DNA of 64,000 nucleotides from Alcanivorax sp. (GTDB lineage Bacteria > Pseudomonadota > Gammaproteobacteria > Pseudomonadales > Alcanivoracaceae), in assembly GCF_019431375.1 (NCBI RefSeq), contig NZ_CP080267.1, forward strand, positions 3,041,933 to 3,105,932. Direction: 5' to 3'. The notes below the pieces were generated by a model. The model made no database searches. It had not been told where the DNA came from and worked only from the letters and a program-made list of their open reading frames with translations. Positions 26,576-36,888 of this stretch are shown here, piece by piece. Each line of letters opens with the position of its first letter. Position 1 is the first letter of the stretch. The translations under genes and the position numbers were made by a program.

Positions 26576-26834
26576 TTCACCCTCCTGCCTGTGCTTCTCC
26601 TGCAAAAAGCCTAACTCCCTCGAAATTGCTACGAAAATCCTCTTATCTGATTCGATATTGTGTCGTTAATTTTTGTGTATATATGTAATTTTGGTGACCT
26701 TATAGACATTTCCCGTGATGTATTCGTGAACCAAAGTTGGTACGTTGATGCCAGATTATTGCGCACATAACTGTGTATGCAATCTGAACAATAAAAACTG
26801 TCCCGTTCCGGGCGCGTCTTTTTTGGAGAGCTTC
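26576..26834 (+). promoter_or_regulatory. AT-rich leader of the first barrel/lipoprotein pair
   Basis: No gene. This stretch is strikingly AT-rich for the window (TTGTGTCGTTAATTTTTGTG, then TATATATGTAATTTT near 26680), unlike the GC-rich genes around it, and probably holds the promoter of the pair. No regulator site was recognised. Confidence 0.4.
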
Positions 26835-28199
26835 ATGACAATACGGAAACTGCTGCCTGCCATATTGGCGGGTATTGGGGTTGTGTGCGTGTCGCCGGCA
26901 CTGGCCAGCATGGGCAATATCGGTACTACCTACGGGGTGCTGCCCTCTGATCTGGCTTCTGCTCAGGCCCTGTCGCTGTTCAACAGCCAGGTCTCCGCCA
27001 CCTATTACAACCCGGCCTACCTGGCCCATGACGATCGCGGCGAGCTGACCACCGGCCTGTTGCATGCGGACCATGAGCTGCGTGGAAGCAGTCTGGGTGG
27101 TGCTGCACCGTTGCCGCGCAGTAGCGATACGCTGCAGGACTCACCCTCCCAACATACCCTGCTAGGCATGAAGACCGACCTGTCCTCGCTGACCCGCTAC
27201 AACCACCCCATGTACCTGGGCTTCATGCTGGGGGTGGAGAAGTATGGCGAGGAAATGATGGCGTTCAATTCCCAGACTTCCGTAGAAGGCCAGTACTTTG
27301 AATTCGGCCGTCAGCCCCTGTTCCTCAACCTGGGCGGTGGTACGAAGATCTGGCGTGGCCTGGATATGGGCTTGTCTGCTCGCATTACCTTGCACTCCGA
27401 GGCCGAACTGGTGGCCACCTCCACCCTGGGTGGGGAAACCAGCTACGAAACCCTGAATGTCTCTGCCAAGCCCTCCATCCGTCCGATTTTCGGCATGAAC
27501 ATGGATTGGGGTGAGAGCTTCTGTGGCGAGGGTGATAACTGCTGGTACAAGGGCCTGGAAACCGCCTTCAGCTTCCGCGGTTATTCCAATACCAACACCA
27601 CGGTGGACTCTACCATCACCATCCCCGGGACCGTGCTGGACCCGGGCATCAACCTGGCCATCAGTACCGTGGATTCCTACCAACCGAACATTTACGCCGC
27701 CGGCCTGGCCTACGGCCGTGATCGCTGGCGGGTGGGTCTGACCGTGGAAATGCAGGAATGGTCACGGCTGGAAGAAGAGCTGGAACGCGACACCATCAAG
27801 GACCAGGCGGTCAATGCCGCACAGGATGACTATCGCCTGGAATTCAAGGACATCGTGGTGCCCCGGCTGGGCGGTGAATTCCACCTGGATGACACCTATA
27901 TGGTCACCGGTGGGGTGGCGTTCAGCGAGTCGCCGCTGGATTCCGACGGTTCCCTGGAAGTGAACTATCTGGATACCGACAAGTGGATCCTGGGTCTGGG
28001 CCTGACTGCCCAGTACCAGTCGGTGCCGGTGCTGGCCTTCCCGGTGCGCCTGGATCTGGCCTACCAGTACCAGAAGCTGGAAGCCCGCACCTTTGATCTT
28101 TATGACCGTCGCTCACCTTCCTTCCCGCAGCCCTACGAAAGCGTGGAAGCGGAAGGGGATGTGCACGTGTTTTCCGGCTCCATCACTCTGAAATTCTAG
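26835..28199 (+). CDS. FadL-like outer-membrane barrel, pair 1 (candidate AupA)
   Basis: A 454-aa outer-membrane beta-barrel. A signal peptide ending PALA is followed by the mature start SMGNIGTTYGVLPSDLASAQ and the hatch-type motif YYNPAYLA, resembling the NPA motif of FadL/TodX hydrophobic-compound channels; the protein ends in HVFSGSITLKF, with the C-terminal Phe of BAM substrates. Two paralogues (31706, 36889) follow, each with a lipoprotein partner. AupA of Marinobacter, an alkane-uptake FadL homologue co-transcribed with aupB, is the best known parallel; that identity is inference from architecture. A TraF_2-type annotation is an alternative. ATG at 26835 has GGAGAG before it. Confidence 0.82.
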   Translation: MTIRKLLPAILAGIGVVCVSPALASMGNIGTTYGVLPSDLASAQALSLFNSQVSATYYNPAYLAHDDRGELTTGLLHADHELRGSSLGGAAPLPRSSDTLQDSPSQHTLLGMKTDLSSLTRYNHPMYLGFMLGVEKYGEEMMAFNSQTSVEGQYFEFGRQPLFLNLGGGTKIWRGLDMGLSARITLHSEAELVATSTLGGETSYETLNVSAKPSIRPIFGMNMDWGESFCGEGDNCWYKGLETAFSFRGYSNTNTTVDSTITIPGTVLDPGINLAISTVDSYQPNIYAAGLAYGRDRWRVGLTVEMQEWSRLEEELERDTIKDQAVNAAQDDYRLEFKDIVVPRLGGEFHLDDTYMVTGGVAFSESPLDSDGSLEVNYLDTDKWILGLGLTAQYQSVPVLAFPVRLDLAYQYQKLEARTFDLYDRRSPSFPQPYESVEAEGDVHVFSGSITLKF

Positions 28200-28209
28200 G
28201 AGATCGGCG

Positions 28210-31200
28210 ATGAAAACAAGAAATCTGTGGCTGGCCACCGCCGCCGCGACCCTGGCCGCCTGTGGCGGCGATGCCGGAGACACCCCGTCCATTGCCGGTT
28301 GGCAGCAGGCCGAGGTCTATTACAGCTACCCCTACGACGGGCAGCAGAACCTGTCGCCGAAGACACCGCTGGTGCTGCGTTTCTCCCACGCCATGGAGGT
28401 GGATGCCGGTCATTTCACCCTGTTGTACTGCGACCAGCCCGGTGACGATTGTGACGATACTGGTGACAACCATGTCGCGTTGAGCACGCCCAGGTCCCTG
28501 GATGGCGGCAAGGGCGTTACGCTGCAGCCGCAGAGTCCGCTGCAGCCCCACAGCCATTACCGGCTGGTGATCGACGGCATTGAAACGGAGCAGGGCAGTC
28601 CGGTGTTCCCGGATGGCGGTCTGGATTTCGTCACCCGTCTCAGTGAAGACGGCCCCCTGTCCAGCCAGATGGCCACACCGAATCTGGCTGTCAGCCAGAT
28701 CATTCCCGATGGTGATGCGCTGCCGTTCATGGATTTCTCCACCCTGCGGGTGCGCTTCAATCAGATGCTCGACCCGGAAACCCTGCAGTATGGTGATACC
28801 GATGGTGGTGCCTCCGTGGAGTTGGAGCACCAGGGCGACACCGTGCCCGCCGCGCTGCTGGTCAAGGGCAATGCGGTCACCATCGACCCGCTGCAGGACC
28901 TGACCCCCGGGCAGCAGTACACCCTGACGTTCACCTCGTCAGTACGGGGTGTGGATCAGGCCCAACTGACCGGCGGGTTCGAACAGAGCTGGACCGCCCG
29001 GAATTCCATGCCCCGGGCTACCCTGGTGCAGGAAGCCCTGAGCGCCAGTGATGACCCGAGCGACCCGTGCAATGCCCCGGATGCCCTGGTGGCCAAGCTC
29101 ACTGGCGCCACCATGAACTGTGTGCCGATCCAGTCCACCCTGCTGGGCGACAAGGATGCCACCATGCAGACCGGCGATGTGTTTGCGGAGCTGGCGTTTC
29201 TGCCCAACTACCCGGATGTGTCGCCGTTGCGGATTCCCCGCAACAGTCTGCTCACTGGCAGCAATGTCACCGTCAAAGTAGCGGGTGAAGTGGAGGCCGG
29301 TATCGAGACTGGTGCCATCTCGGTGACCTTCCTGTCCGATGCGTCCGGCTATCTGTTGCCCAACCCCTACAGCGATGCCCATGAAGCGCCCAAGCAGGTG
29401 AAGCTGTATATGGATGTGTCCATGACGGCGGAAAACCCGGAAGCCAATGGCGCCCTCAGCCAGACCCTCATGCACGTGGAACTCAATGGCATGGCGCTGG
29501 TGAAAGACGGCCGCATGGAAATCGATGCAGTGGGCATTGTGGAGCCGAAAGTGCTCGGTCAGGAAACCGCCTTCGGCCTGCTCAGCTTTCACATGAAGTC
29601 CTATGAGGACCAGGAGAACGCGCCGCAACCGGTACCGGATATGACCGCGCCGCAATTGCAGTCCATGGTCCCGGCAGTGGAAGACGATGGCACGGCCCTT
29701 ACCGCCCGCCCCGGCGATGCGGTGATCCTGAATTTCGATGAGCCCCTGGATCCCTCCACCCTGCGAGCCGGTGACACCTTCGGCCTGCAACAGGGCGGCA
29801 GCTATGTGGCGGTGGACTGGTACCTGGATGGCGCGTCCCTGGTGATGCGCCCGACCACCCCGCTGGCGTTCGGCGAGAGTTATACCGCCATAGTCAGCGC
29901 CCAGGTCAGCGACCTGGCCGGCAACGCCGTGGTCCCGGTCAATGAACCCTTCAGCCTGCCCGAGCGGGTGGGTGACACGGCGCCGCCCATCGTTCTGACC
30001 AGTTACCCGGGCTTCCCCTGTGCCGCCGACAAGGAGCACTGGGAAATCGAAGCGGGTAACCATGGCTTCTGTCAGGGGGGCAAGGTGGAAGACGACCGTA
30101 ACCCGGTGCCCTCAATGCCGGCGGATCGCGCCATCCGGGTGAATTTTTCCCAGGATATCGCCGCAGAGTCAGTGGTCTTTGACAATACCGATGCCTGCAA
30201 CGTGGGAAGCTTCCGGGTGGAAAAAGTGGTGCTCGACCCGAACACTGGTCGCCCCCTGCGTTATGACGAAGACGGCAAGCGCAAATACAGCTGCGAAGCC
30301 GGGGTCACCGGCAAGCTGGCAGTGGGTAACCGCAGCCTGGTGTTCACCCCGGATCAGCCCTGGGAAGAGGACGCCTATTACCGCTATATCCTGATGAGCG
30401 TGAACCAGACCTCTGCCCAGCAGCCGGATGATTGCAGCAGCGGCGAAGCCATCTGCTCCACCGACGGCAAGCGCCTGCAAACAGCCATGCTGCGCGCCCC
30501 GGACAGCGACATGGGCGGGCCAGATATGCATCTGCACTTCATTGCCGGCGCTCCTGTGGCCAGTGTCTTCCAGCCGCTCAAGAATCTGCCCACCGCCGAC
30601 TTGAACGGTAACGGCTACTTTGATCAGGGAGAGCCCGGCTACAACGGTGGCGAGCCCGGCGCCAACACCACGGCGTTGATCATTGATGAAAGCAAAGGCG
30701 ACAACGGCAGCGAGGGCGGTGTCTCCGATCCGGCGCTGGTCTGTGATCTGCCGGAGCGATGTGGCATTCACGTGGTCGGTGGTCTCAACTCCGAGGTGAT
30801 TGGTGCAGCGGAGCCTTACGATGATCCGTCGACACCGGAAGTCGAAGCCTGGCCGGCTGTCAGGGTGGGCCTGTATCCCACCCTGATACAGGCATCGTCA
30901 GTGACCCTCAAAGTGAAAATTATCGGCCTGTTTGACAGCGATACCCCCACGGAAACCCAGTTCATGCGCATGCGTTACAACTGTGTGGCCTGGCCGGAAG
31001 ATGCGGAGAATTTCTGTGGCAAACAGAATCCTGATGGCAGCTTTGTCTACGATGAGTGGGAGCGGCAGGGGTTGATCCCCGGGTGGATTGTGCAAACCCC
31101 GGACGGCCCGGAATTCCGTGCCGATGTGAACCTCTATCTGGATGCCCCTTACATGCACATCCTGCTGGATGGTTCCCACAACCAGCATAGCTACCCGTTG

Positions 31201-31386
31201 ACCATGAACCTGGCCGGGCCAGTGACCTTCCTGCCAGATGGTCGCATGGTGATCGAACAGCTCAACAGCAATGACATTGCCGTGGACGTAAACCTGTCGG
31301 TGCTGTTCCTGAATCCGAAGATCTATCTGAAGATCCCCGCAGGCGGGGTGAAGCTTCAGTACCTGGGAGAGCCCATCAAGCAGTAA
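28210..31386 (+). CDS. Ig-like multidomain lipoprotein, pair 1 (candidate AupB)
   Basis: A 1,058-aa lipoprotein, 10 bases after barrel 1. Lipobox LAAC with Cys18, then GG. At least four SbsA-type Ig-like modules can be seen: YYSYPYDGQQNLSPKTPLVL near residue 37, MDFSTLRVRFNQMLDPETL near 176, LNFDEPLDPSTL near 508, and IRVNFSQDIAAESV near 642. Between modules two and three is a conserved segment with LAFLPNYPDVSPLRI. YPGFPCA with a downstream cysteine suggests a disulfide. A calcium-loop-like DLNGNGYFDQGE is at 797-808, and the C-terminus GPVTFLPDGRMVI...LKIPAGGV is shared by all three paralogues. No lipase GxSxG is visible, which argues against VolA. Role probably hydrophobic-substrate handover (inference). 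Confidence 0.8.
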   Translation: MKTRNLWLATAAATLAACGGDAGDTPSIAGWQQAEVYYSYPYDGQQNLSPKTPLVLRFSHAMEVDAGHFTLLYCDQPGDDCDDTGDNHVALSTPRSLDGGKGVTLQPQSPLQPHSHYRLVIDGIETEQGSPVFPDGGLDFVTRLSEDGPLSSQMATPNLAVSQIIPDGDALPFMDFSTLRVRFNQMLDPETLQYGDTDGGASVELEHQGDTVPAALLVKGNAVTIDPLQDLTPGQQYTLTFTSSVRGVDQAQLTGGFEQSWTARNSMPRATLVQEALSASDDPSDPCNAPDALVAKLTGATMNCVPIQSTLLGDKDATMQTGDVFAELAFLPNYPDVSPLRIPRNSLLTGSNVTVKVAGEVEAGIETGAISVTFLSDASGYLLPNPYSDAHEAPKQVKLYMDVSMTAENPEANGALSQTLMHVELNGMALVKDGRMEIDAVGIVEPKVLGQETAFGLLSFHMKSYEDQENAPQPVPDMTAPQLQSMVPAVEDDGTALTARPGDAVILNFDEPLDPSTLRAGDTFGLQQGGSYVAVDWYLDGASLVMRPTTPLAFGESYTAIVSAQVSDLAGNAVVPVNEPFSLPERVGDTAPPIVLTSYPGFPCAADKEHWEIEAGNHGFCQGGKVEDDRNPVPSMPADRAIRVNFSQDIAAESVVFDNTDACNVGSFRVEKVVLDPNTGRPLRYDEDGKRKYSCEAGVTGKLAVGNRSLVFTPDQPWEEDAYYRYILMSVNQTSAQQPDDCSSGEAICSTDGKRLQTAMLRAPDSDMGGPDMHLHFIAGAPVASVFQPLKNLPTADLNGNGYFDQGEPGYNGGEPGANTTALIIDESKGDNGSEGGVSDPALVCDLPERCGIHVVGGLNSEVIGAAEPYDDPSTPEVEAWPAVRVGLYPTLIQASSVTLKVKIIGLFDSDTPTETQFMRMRYNCVAWPEDAENFCGKQNPDGSFVYDEWERQGLIPGWIVQTPDGPEFRADVNLYLDAPYMHILLDGSHNQHSYPLTMNLAGPVTFLPDGRMVIEQLNSNDIAVDVNLSVLFLNPKIYLKIPAGGVKLQYLGEPIKQ

Positions 31387-31407
31387 CGCCTCTCTGGCAA
31401 CAACCTT

Positions 31408-31431
31408 GCCGGCCTTCGGGCCGGCTTTTTT
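31408..31431 (+). terminator. Intrinsic terminator after pair 1
   Basis: GCCGGCC-TTCG-GGCCGGC stem directly followed by TTTTTT, 22 bases after the lipoprotein stop. It separates pair 1 from pair 2, which must have its own promoter in the following ~270 bases; TTTGACTTATTGCATATACA near 31580 is a possible promoter. Confidence 0.9.
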
Positions 31432-31705
31432 ATGGCAGCCTACCTGCGCTTCACATACCCGCCTTTCTGATGGCAAACCGAAACCGCCCGGTTACATCGG
31501 TTAACAATACCGGTGCTCCCACCTACTTTTCTCAACTATTCCCAACTTTTTGCCAACGGCGCTGGCACTCGCGTTTTGTTTGACTTATTGCATATACACA
31601 GGGGGGAATAGGCGAGAGGCTGCATAGCTTCACGTGCTGTTCTCCTGCCGCCTGAGAGTGTCACTCTAGGGCGATAAACCTAATAACAAACGCCGGAGAA
31701 ACGCT

Positions 31706-33061
31706 ATGACTACCAAGACCCTGACCCGCTGGGGAGCTGCTGTCATTGTCAGCACTGCCCTGTCCAGCCCAGGCTTTGCTGCCATGGGGAACACCGCCAA
31801 TACCTATGGCCTGCTGCCACTGGATGTGGGCACTGCACAGGCCATGTCCTTGTTCAACACGCAAGCGTCTGCGCTCTATTACAACCCGGCCTACCTGACC
31901 CGGGATCCCCGTGGTGAGCTGACGGTAGGCCTGCTTCATGGTGAGCATGAACTGGACGTCAATAGCCTGGGCAACCCCAGTGGTGGCGGTGCTGCAGTGA
32001 TCCGCGATGGTAGCCGCATGAACGTGGCGGATACCCAGCAGCAGGTTATTGCCCTCAAGACAGACCTGACGGATATCACCAAATTCGAGCACCCGCTGTA
32101 CTTCGCAATCATCGCCGGTGTGGAAAAATACGGCGAGGAAATGCTGGCGTTTGACTCCAAGACTTCCCGTGAAGGGCAGACCTTCAACTATGGCCGCCAA
32201 CCCCTGTTCCTGAATCTTGGCGGCGGTCTGGAGTTGGCCAATGGCATTACCACGGGGGCCTCGGCGCACATCTCCCTGCGCAATAAGGCAACCCTGATTG
32301 CCAGTGCGGACCTGGCCGGTGAGACACAGTATGAAGAACTGAGCGTTACCGCCAAGCCCGTGATTCGCCCTGTGCTGTCCATGAACCTGGAATGGGACAA
32401 GGTGTTCTGTGGCAAAGAGGACTGCGGTATCTGGACTGGCCTGGAAACGGCCTTTGCCTTTCGTGGCCATACCGAGGCCCGCACCTCGGTTGAATCCAAC
32501 CTGACCATTCCTGGCACCGTGATCGATCCCGGCATTACCGTTCTGATCGACACCATCGATTCCTATCAGCCTGATATTTTCAGTGCCGGCCTGTTGTATC
32601 ACTTTACCGATAACTTCCGCGCCTCCGTCACCGTCGAGCAGCAAAACTGGAAAGACCTGGAAAAAGAGCTGGAGCGTGACACGGTCAAGGACCAGGCCCA
32701 GGCAGAGTTCAAGGACATCATCGTGCCGCGTATCGGTGCGGAATGGACAGTAAACAAGAACATCATTCTGTTTGGTGGTGTGGCCTATCAGGAAAGCCCA
32801 CTGGAAAGCATTCAGACCCCGGACGTGAACTACTTCGACAATGACAAGCTTGTTGTTGGTCTGGGTAGCTCCCTGATTATTCATAATCCGCCGATTCTGG
32901 CATACCCGATGCGGCTCGATTTCGGTTACCAGTTCCAGAAGCTGGAAGAGCGTGAGTTTGAATTGACCACCACCCGTCCCGGCGTGGCCAACCCTTATGA
33001 GCGAGTGAGCACCGACGGAGAAGTCCATGTTTTCTCCGGCTCACTGACGCTGAAGTTCTAA
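31706..33061 (+). CDS. FadL-like outer-membrane barrel, pair 2
   Basis: Paralogue of the 26835 protein, 451 aa. Signal peptide, then AMGNTANTYGLLPLDVGTAQ, the YYNPAYLTRDPRGELT hatch-like segment, and the C-terminal HVFSGSLTLKF. Conserved internal blocks such as GVEKYGEEMLAFDSKTS, RQPLFLNLGGG, and ELERDTVKDQA are shared with the other two barrels. It is more divergent from barrels 1 and 3 than those are from each other. Its lipoprotein partner follows 12 bases later. Separate terminators and leaders suggest the three pairs are independently expressed and perhaps tuned to different substrates (inference). Confidence 0.82.
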   Translation: MTTKTLTRWGAAVIVSTALSSPGFAAMGNTANTYGLLPLDVGTAQAMSLFNTQASALYYNPAYLTRDPRGELTVGLLHGEHELDVNSLGNPSGGGAAVIRDGSRMNVADTQQQVIALKTDLTDITKFEHPLYFAIIAGVEKYGEEMLAFDSKTSREGQTFNYGRQPLFLNLGGGLELANGITTGASAHISLRNKATLIASADLAGETQYEELSVTAKPVIRPVLSMNLEWDKVFCGKEDCGIWTGLETAFAFRGHTEARTSVESNLTIPGTVIDPGITVLIDTIDSYQPDIFSAGLLYHFTDNFRASVTVEQQNWKDLEKELERDTVKDQAQAEFKDIIVPRIGAEWTVNKNIILFGGVAYQESPLESIQTPDVNYFDNDKLVVGLGSSLIIHNPPILAYPMRLDFGYQFQKLEEREFELTTTRPGVANPYERVSTDGEVHVFSGSLTLKF

Positions 33062-33073
33062 AGGAGGTGCACC

Positions 33074-36000
33074 ATGAAAAAGAACAACATTGCCCTCACA
33101 CTGACCGCCCTCACTGCTGCCGTATTAACCGGCTGCGGCGGAGACAGCAGCAATGTGAGTTTCGATACGCCCACCTTCAATGCGCGCAACCTGCACTACA
33201 CCTACCCGCTGGATAATCAGACCCAGTTGGCGCCGCGCGCCATTGTGGCACTGCAATTCAGCCATGCGGTCAATGTGTCGGCGGAGAACTTCTTGTTCAC
33301 CGATGCGGATGGCGAGGATGTGGCCTTTACCCTGGAATCCGTGGCTAATGGTCGCGGTGTGGTGCTGACACCTGTAGATGCGCTGGCGCCCGCCGCCCAA
33401 TACAAGGTCGTCATGAACGGGGTGACAGTGGATGGAGAAGCGACCACCTTCAAGGATGGCGAGCTGAACTTCACCACCCGCGCCGCCCTGGAAGGTCCGC
33501 TGGATACCCAGCAGACTGCGGCCAGCTTCGAAGTGGAATCCCTGTTCCCGGATGACCAGCAGTTCAAAAGCATGGATTTCTCCAGCTTCCGGCTGCGCAC
33601 CACCAAGCCTGTTGATGGTTCCTCGGCGGTTTACGGTGATACCGTCAGCCTGATGAGTAATGGTGAGCTGGTGCCGGCGCAACTGCTGGTGGGGCGCACC
33701 GCTATTACCGTGGACCCGTTGGAAGATATGACCCCCGGCCAGACCTACGAGCTGGTGGTCAATGAAGTGTTGAGCCAGTCCGGCGAAAGCATTGCTTCCT
33801 TTACACACTCCACCGTGCCCAAGGACACCACCTCACCGACCACTGGTGAGCGGGCAGTGCTGGTGACCAATGCGCCGCCGGCAGATGATTCCCTTGGCTG
33901 TCAGGATGAAGGTGTAATCACCTCGGACCTGACCGGCCAGCCGATCAACTGTGTGCCGGTGATCGGCACCCTGCTGCAGGACAAGACGGTATCCAAGCAA
34001 ACCGGTGATGTGTATGCCGAGCTCGCCTTTGCTCCCAACTTCCCCGATGTGACACCGCTGCGCGTCAAGAAAGGCGGCATCCTCAAGGGGGATGCGCTTG
34101 AGGTGCTGATCGGCGGTGAAGTGCCGCTGGGCTTTGATTCCGGCGAAGTGACCGTGCAGATCATTTCCGATGCCACCGGTTACCTTTTCCCCAACCCCAA
34201 TGCGGAAAGCGATGACGCCCCCAAGCAGCTGCGGCTGATGATGGATGTGGCCTTTTCCACCACCGACGCCCGGGCCAATGGTGCTTTCACCCAGAACGTG
34301 CTGCATCTGGAGCTGGTGGGCACCGGCCTGATTGAAGATGGCCAGCTCAACACCGATGCCATCACCGTGGTGGAGCCGCGGGTACTGGGTGTGGAAAGCA
34401 GCTATGGCATCCTCAGTTTCCGTATGGAGTCCTACCAGGATCAGGAAAATGCGCCCCTGCCGCCGGTGGATTCCGTGAATCCTTTTGTGCCTGTTCTGGA
34501 TGGCGATAACGGTCCGGAGCTGTCCTGGCAGCCGGGTAATGTGGCTGACCGCATGGAGCCGGGTGAGCCCATCGTGATTCACTTCAATGAGATTCTCGAG
34601 CTTTCCAGCATCGTACCGGGGGAAAGCTTGATGTTGACGAAAGGGGGTGTCAGTGAGCCCTTCAGCTGGGAGCACAGCGGTAATGCCCTGGTGATCACCC
34701 CGGACACCCCGGTGGAATACGGGGTGGAATATGTGGTGACCACCACACCGGAAATCACCGACCTGGCCGGCAACCCGCTGCAGATGCTCGATTCCCTGGA
34801 AGGGGATAACTCCCTGGACTTCACCCTGCCGGAATACGTGGTGGATGATGGCGGCGAAGATGTCCGTCGTGGCCCCTTCGCGGCCACAGTCTATCCGGGC
34901 TTCCCCTGCGCCAGCAGCGCCGCCTCTCAGGCGGAAATTGATGCCGGTACCCAGGGTGTGTGCATGTCTTCCAGCCCGGAGAGCGAGCAGGTGGAGATTG
35001 ATGAGCTGCCCATCGTGGGGTTGCCCGCCAATCGCCCGGTCAAGGTGCGTTTCTCCCAGAACATGGACCCGGACACTGTGGTGCTGGGCGATACTGTACT
35101 GGTGCAGGAAGACGATAACGGCACCTGGGTGGACGTGGACGGTGAACTTACCGTGGAAACGCGCGGTTTCACGTTTACCCCGAACCAGCCCTGGGATGAC
35201 ACCGGCGACACCCTCTATCGTTATGTGATGGTGGGTAACGGTGGTGGTCCCGGCTGCGCCGGCATCTGTTCCGCCGATGGTCTGCCGCTGCAAACCGCAC
35301 CGTTGCTCGGTGGAGGCCTGAAAGACGGTGGCCCGGACATGGAGATTCTGTTCCGTGGTGAAGTCGCTGCGGACACCATCTTCCAGGAACTGGCCAACCT
35401 GCCCAGCGCAGATGTGAACAACAACTTCCAGATTGATAGCGGCGAACCGGTCATCACCGGCGATACGCTGGATCCGGCGGATACGCCCGCCAACGCCACC
35501 TTCATCGTGCCCCGTGGCACCGGTGGCGAAGGCCTGGTGGCCTACGCCAACACCGGTTGTGGTTTTGATAATCCGGCCGACGGCACGCCGACCCAGTGTG
35601 ACAGCGACAAGATCATGTACGTGGGTTGTTGCTGAACACCGAGATCCTGGATTTCGATGCCGAGAACCAGGGTGTGCCGGTGGTGATCTATCCCACCACC
35701 GTGGCGCTGACCAATCTGGATACCACTGCTGTGATTGGGGTGAAACTCGCGGATGATGGTCTGCTGGGTTCTATCCCGCTGATCGGTGATTTGGCCCAGG
35801 ATGTGGTGAATGCGCTGCTGGGGGCTACTGGTCTGGGTGACTTCATCGAAGCCACCAATCTGGACAACATCGGCCTGGCACCAATCCCCACTGCCACCGG
35901 GCCCAACATCATGCGGATACGCTACGAGCCGGAAGATCCCAATGATCCGGACAGCCCGCGCACGGTGCCGCCGGTGGGCTACATTGTGGATACCCCGGAT

Positions 36001-36285
36001 GGTCCGGTGTTCCGCATCCAGTTCGATCTGCTGTTCGATGCCCCGGCCCTGAGCCTGCCGCTGGGTCTGGAGCACAACGTGAAGAGCCTGCCCATCGACA
36101 ACATACAGCTGGAAGGTCCGCTGGACTTCCTGCCCGACGGGCGCCTGTTCCTCGGCCTGCAGAACCAGGAAGCCCTGGATGTGGATCTGGAAATCACCCT
36201 GGCCGGCTTAGATGGTGGCAAGGTGCTACTGCAGATTCCGCCGGGCGGCATCAACCTCAGCTACCAGAGCCCGTCCATTCAGTGA
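33074..36285 (+). pseudogene. Ig-like multidomain lipoprotein, pair 2, frameshifted
   Basis: Paralogue of the 28210 lipoprotein, ~1,070 aa if repaired. Lipobox LTGC (Cys21). Same order of Ig-like modules, the LAFAPNFPDVTPLRV block, YPGFPCA, DVNNNFQIDSGE near 780-791, and C-terminal GPLDFLPDGRLFL. The frame breaks at 35623-35627: 853 residues end IMYVGCC at a stop, and the remaining ~220 residues continue from LLNTEILDFDAEN in another frame. Restoring one G to the GGG run (GTGGGTTG to GTGGGGTTG) rejoins them as YVGLLLNTE, matching the paralogues. It may be a sequencing error, a real mutation, or a phase-variable tract. Confidence 0.85.
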
Positions 36286-36312
36286 TTGCTCTCCAGTAGT
36301 TTCCTGAAATAC

Positions 36313-36338
36313 GCCCCGGCTTGCCCGGGGCTTTTTTT
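36313..36338 (+). terminator. Intrinsic terminator after pair 2
   Basis: GCCCCGG-CTTGC-CCGGGGC stem followed by seven T residues, 28 bases after the second lipoprotein stop. Confidence 0.9.
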
Positions 36339-36671
36339 GCTTTCCCTGAAGGAGATCGACCTGTTGGAGCCTTGCTCGCAAGGCGAAGCCCGGACGACTC
36401 GGATGTCCTGATTTATGCCCGGAGCGCGTCTGGCGGAGCTGAGAGCGGGGCTGGGAAATCTATTTCTGGAAGACCGCCCAAGGCCATCGAGCCCGAGGAC
36501 GGTTAAGATCAATAAGACCCGGTATCTGGTAAACCGCAATGCTGCTCCGCTTAAGTGAACAGCATTACAGCTTGCCCGGGGCTTTTTTTGCTTTCCCTGA
36601 AGGAGATCGACCTGTTGGAGCCTTGCTTGCAAGGCGAAGCCCGGACGACCCGGATGTCCTGATTTATGCCC
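36320..36671 (+). repeat. 101-bp direct repeat pair with 150-bp spacer
   Basis: Positions 36320-36420 and 36571-36671 are nearly identical (offset 251; visible differences CTCGCA/CTTGCA and GACTC/GACCC). Each contains the short palindrome GTTGGAGCCTTGCTCGCAAG...GCGAA that recurs at 46078 and 58052. Only the first copy keeps the left arm of the terminator stem. The 603-base gap between pairs 2 and 3 (36286-36888) holds this repeat, then an AT-rich stretch (36690-36840) that probably carries the pair-3 promoter; no gene is seen. Confidence 0.8.
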
Positions 36672-36888
36672 TGGCGGCTCCCAACGTTTTTTTGGCACAG
36701 CCGTGCCTGACGCAGCACTACTTAACCCTTGCCAAGTGCATCACTGTTTTCAACAATTTTACGAATATCTTTCGCGGATTACGCCGATTACCGCTTTCTT
36801 CCTATGTGAATGCCTGTGTACTACTGACTAGGGTGTCATCCCCCCGTCGCCACCCCCGCGACACAGAAAAAGAAACCAGGAGTGCACA

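Noticed and set aside
28210..31386. VolA-like surface lysophospholipase next to FadL
   Set aside because: Gene order is similar, but no GxSxG lipase motif was seen in any of the three lipoproteins.
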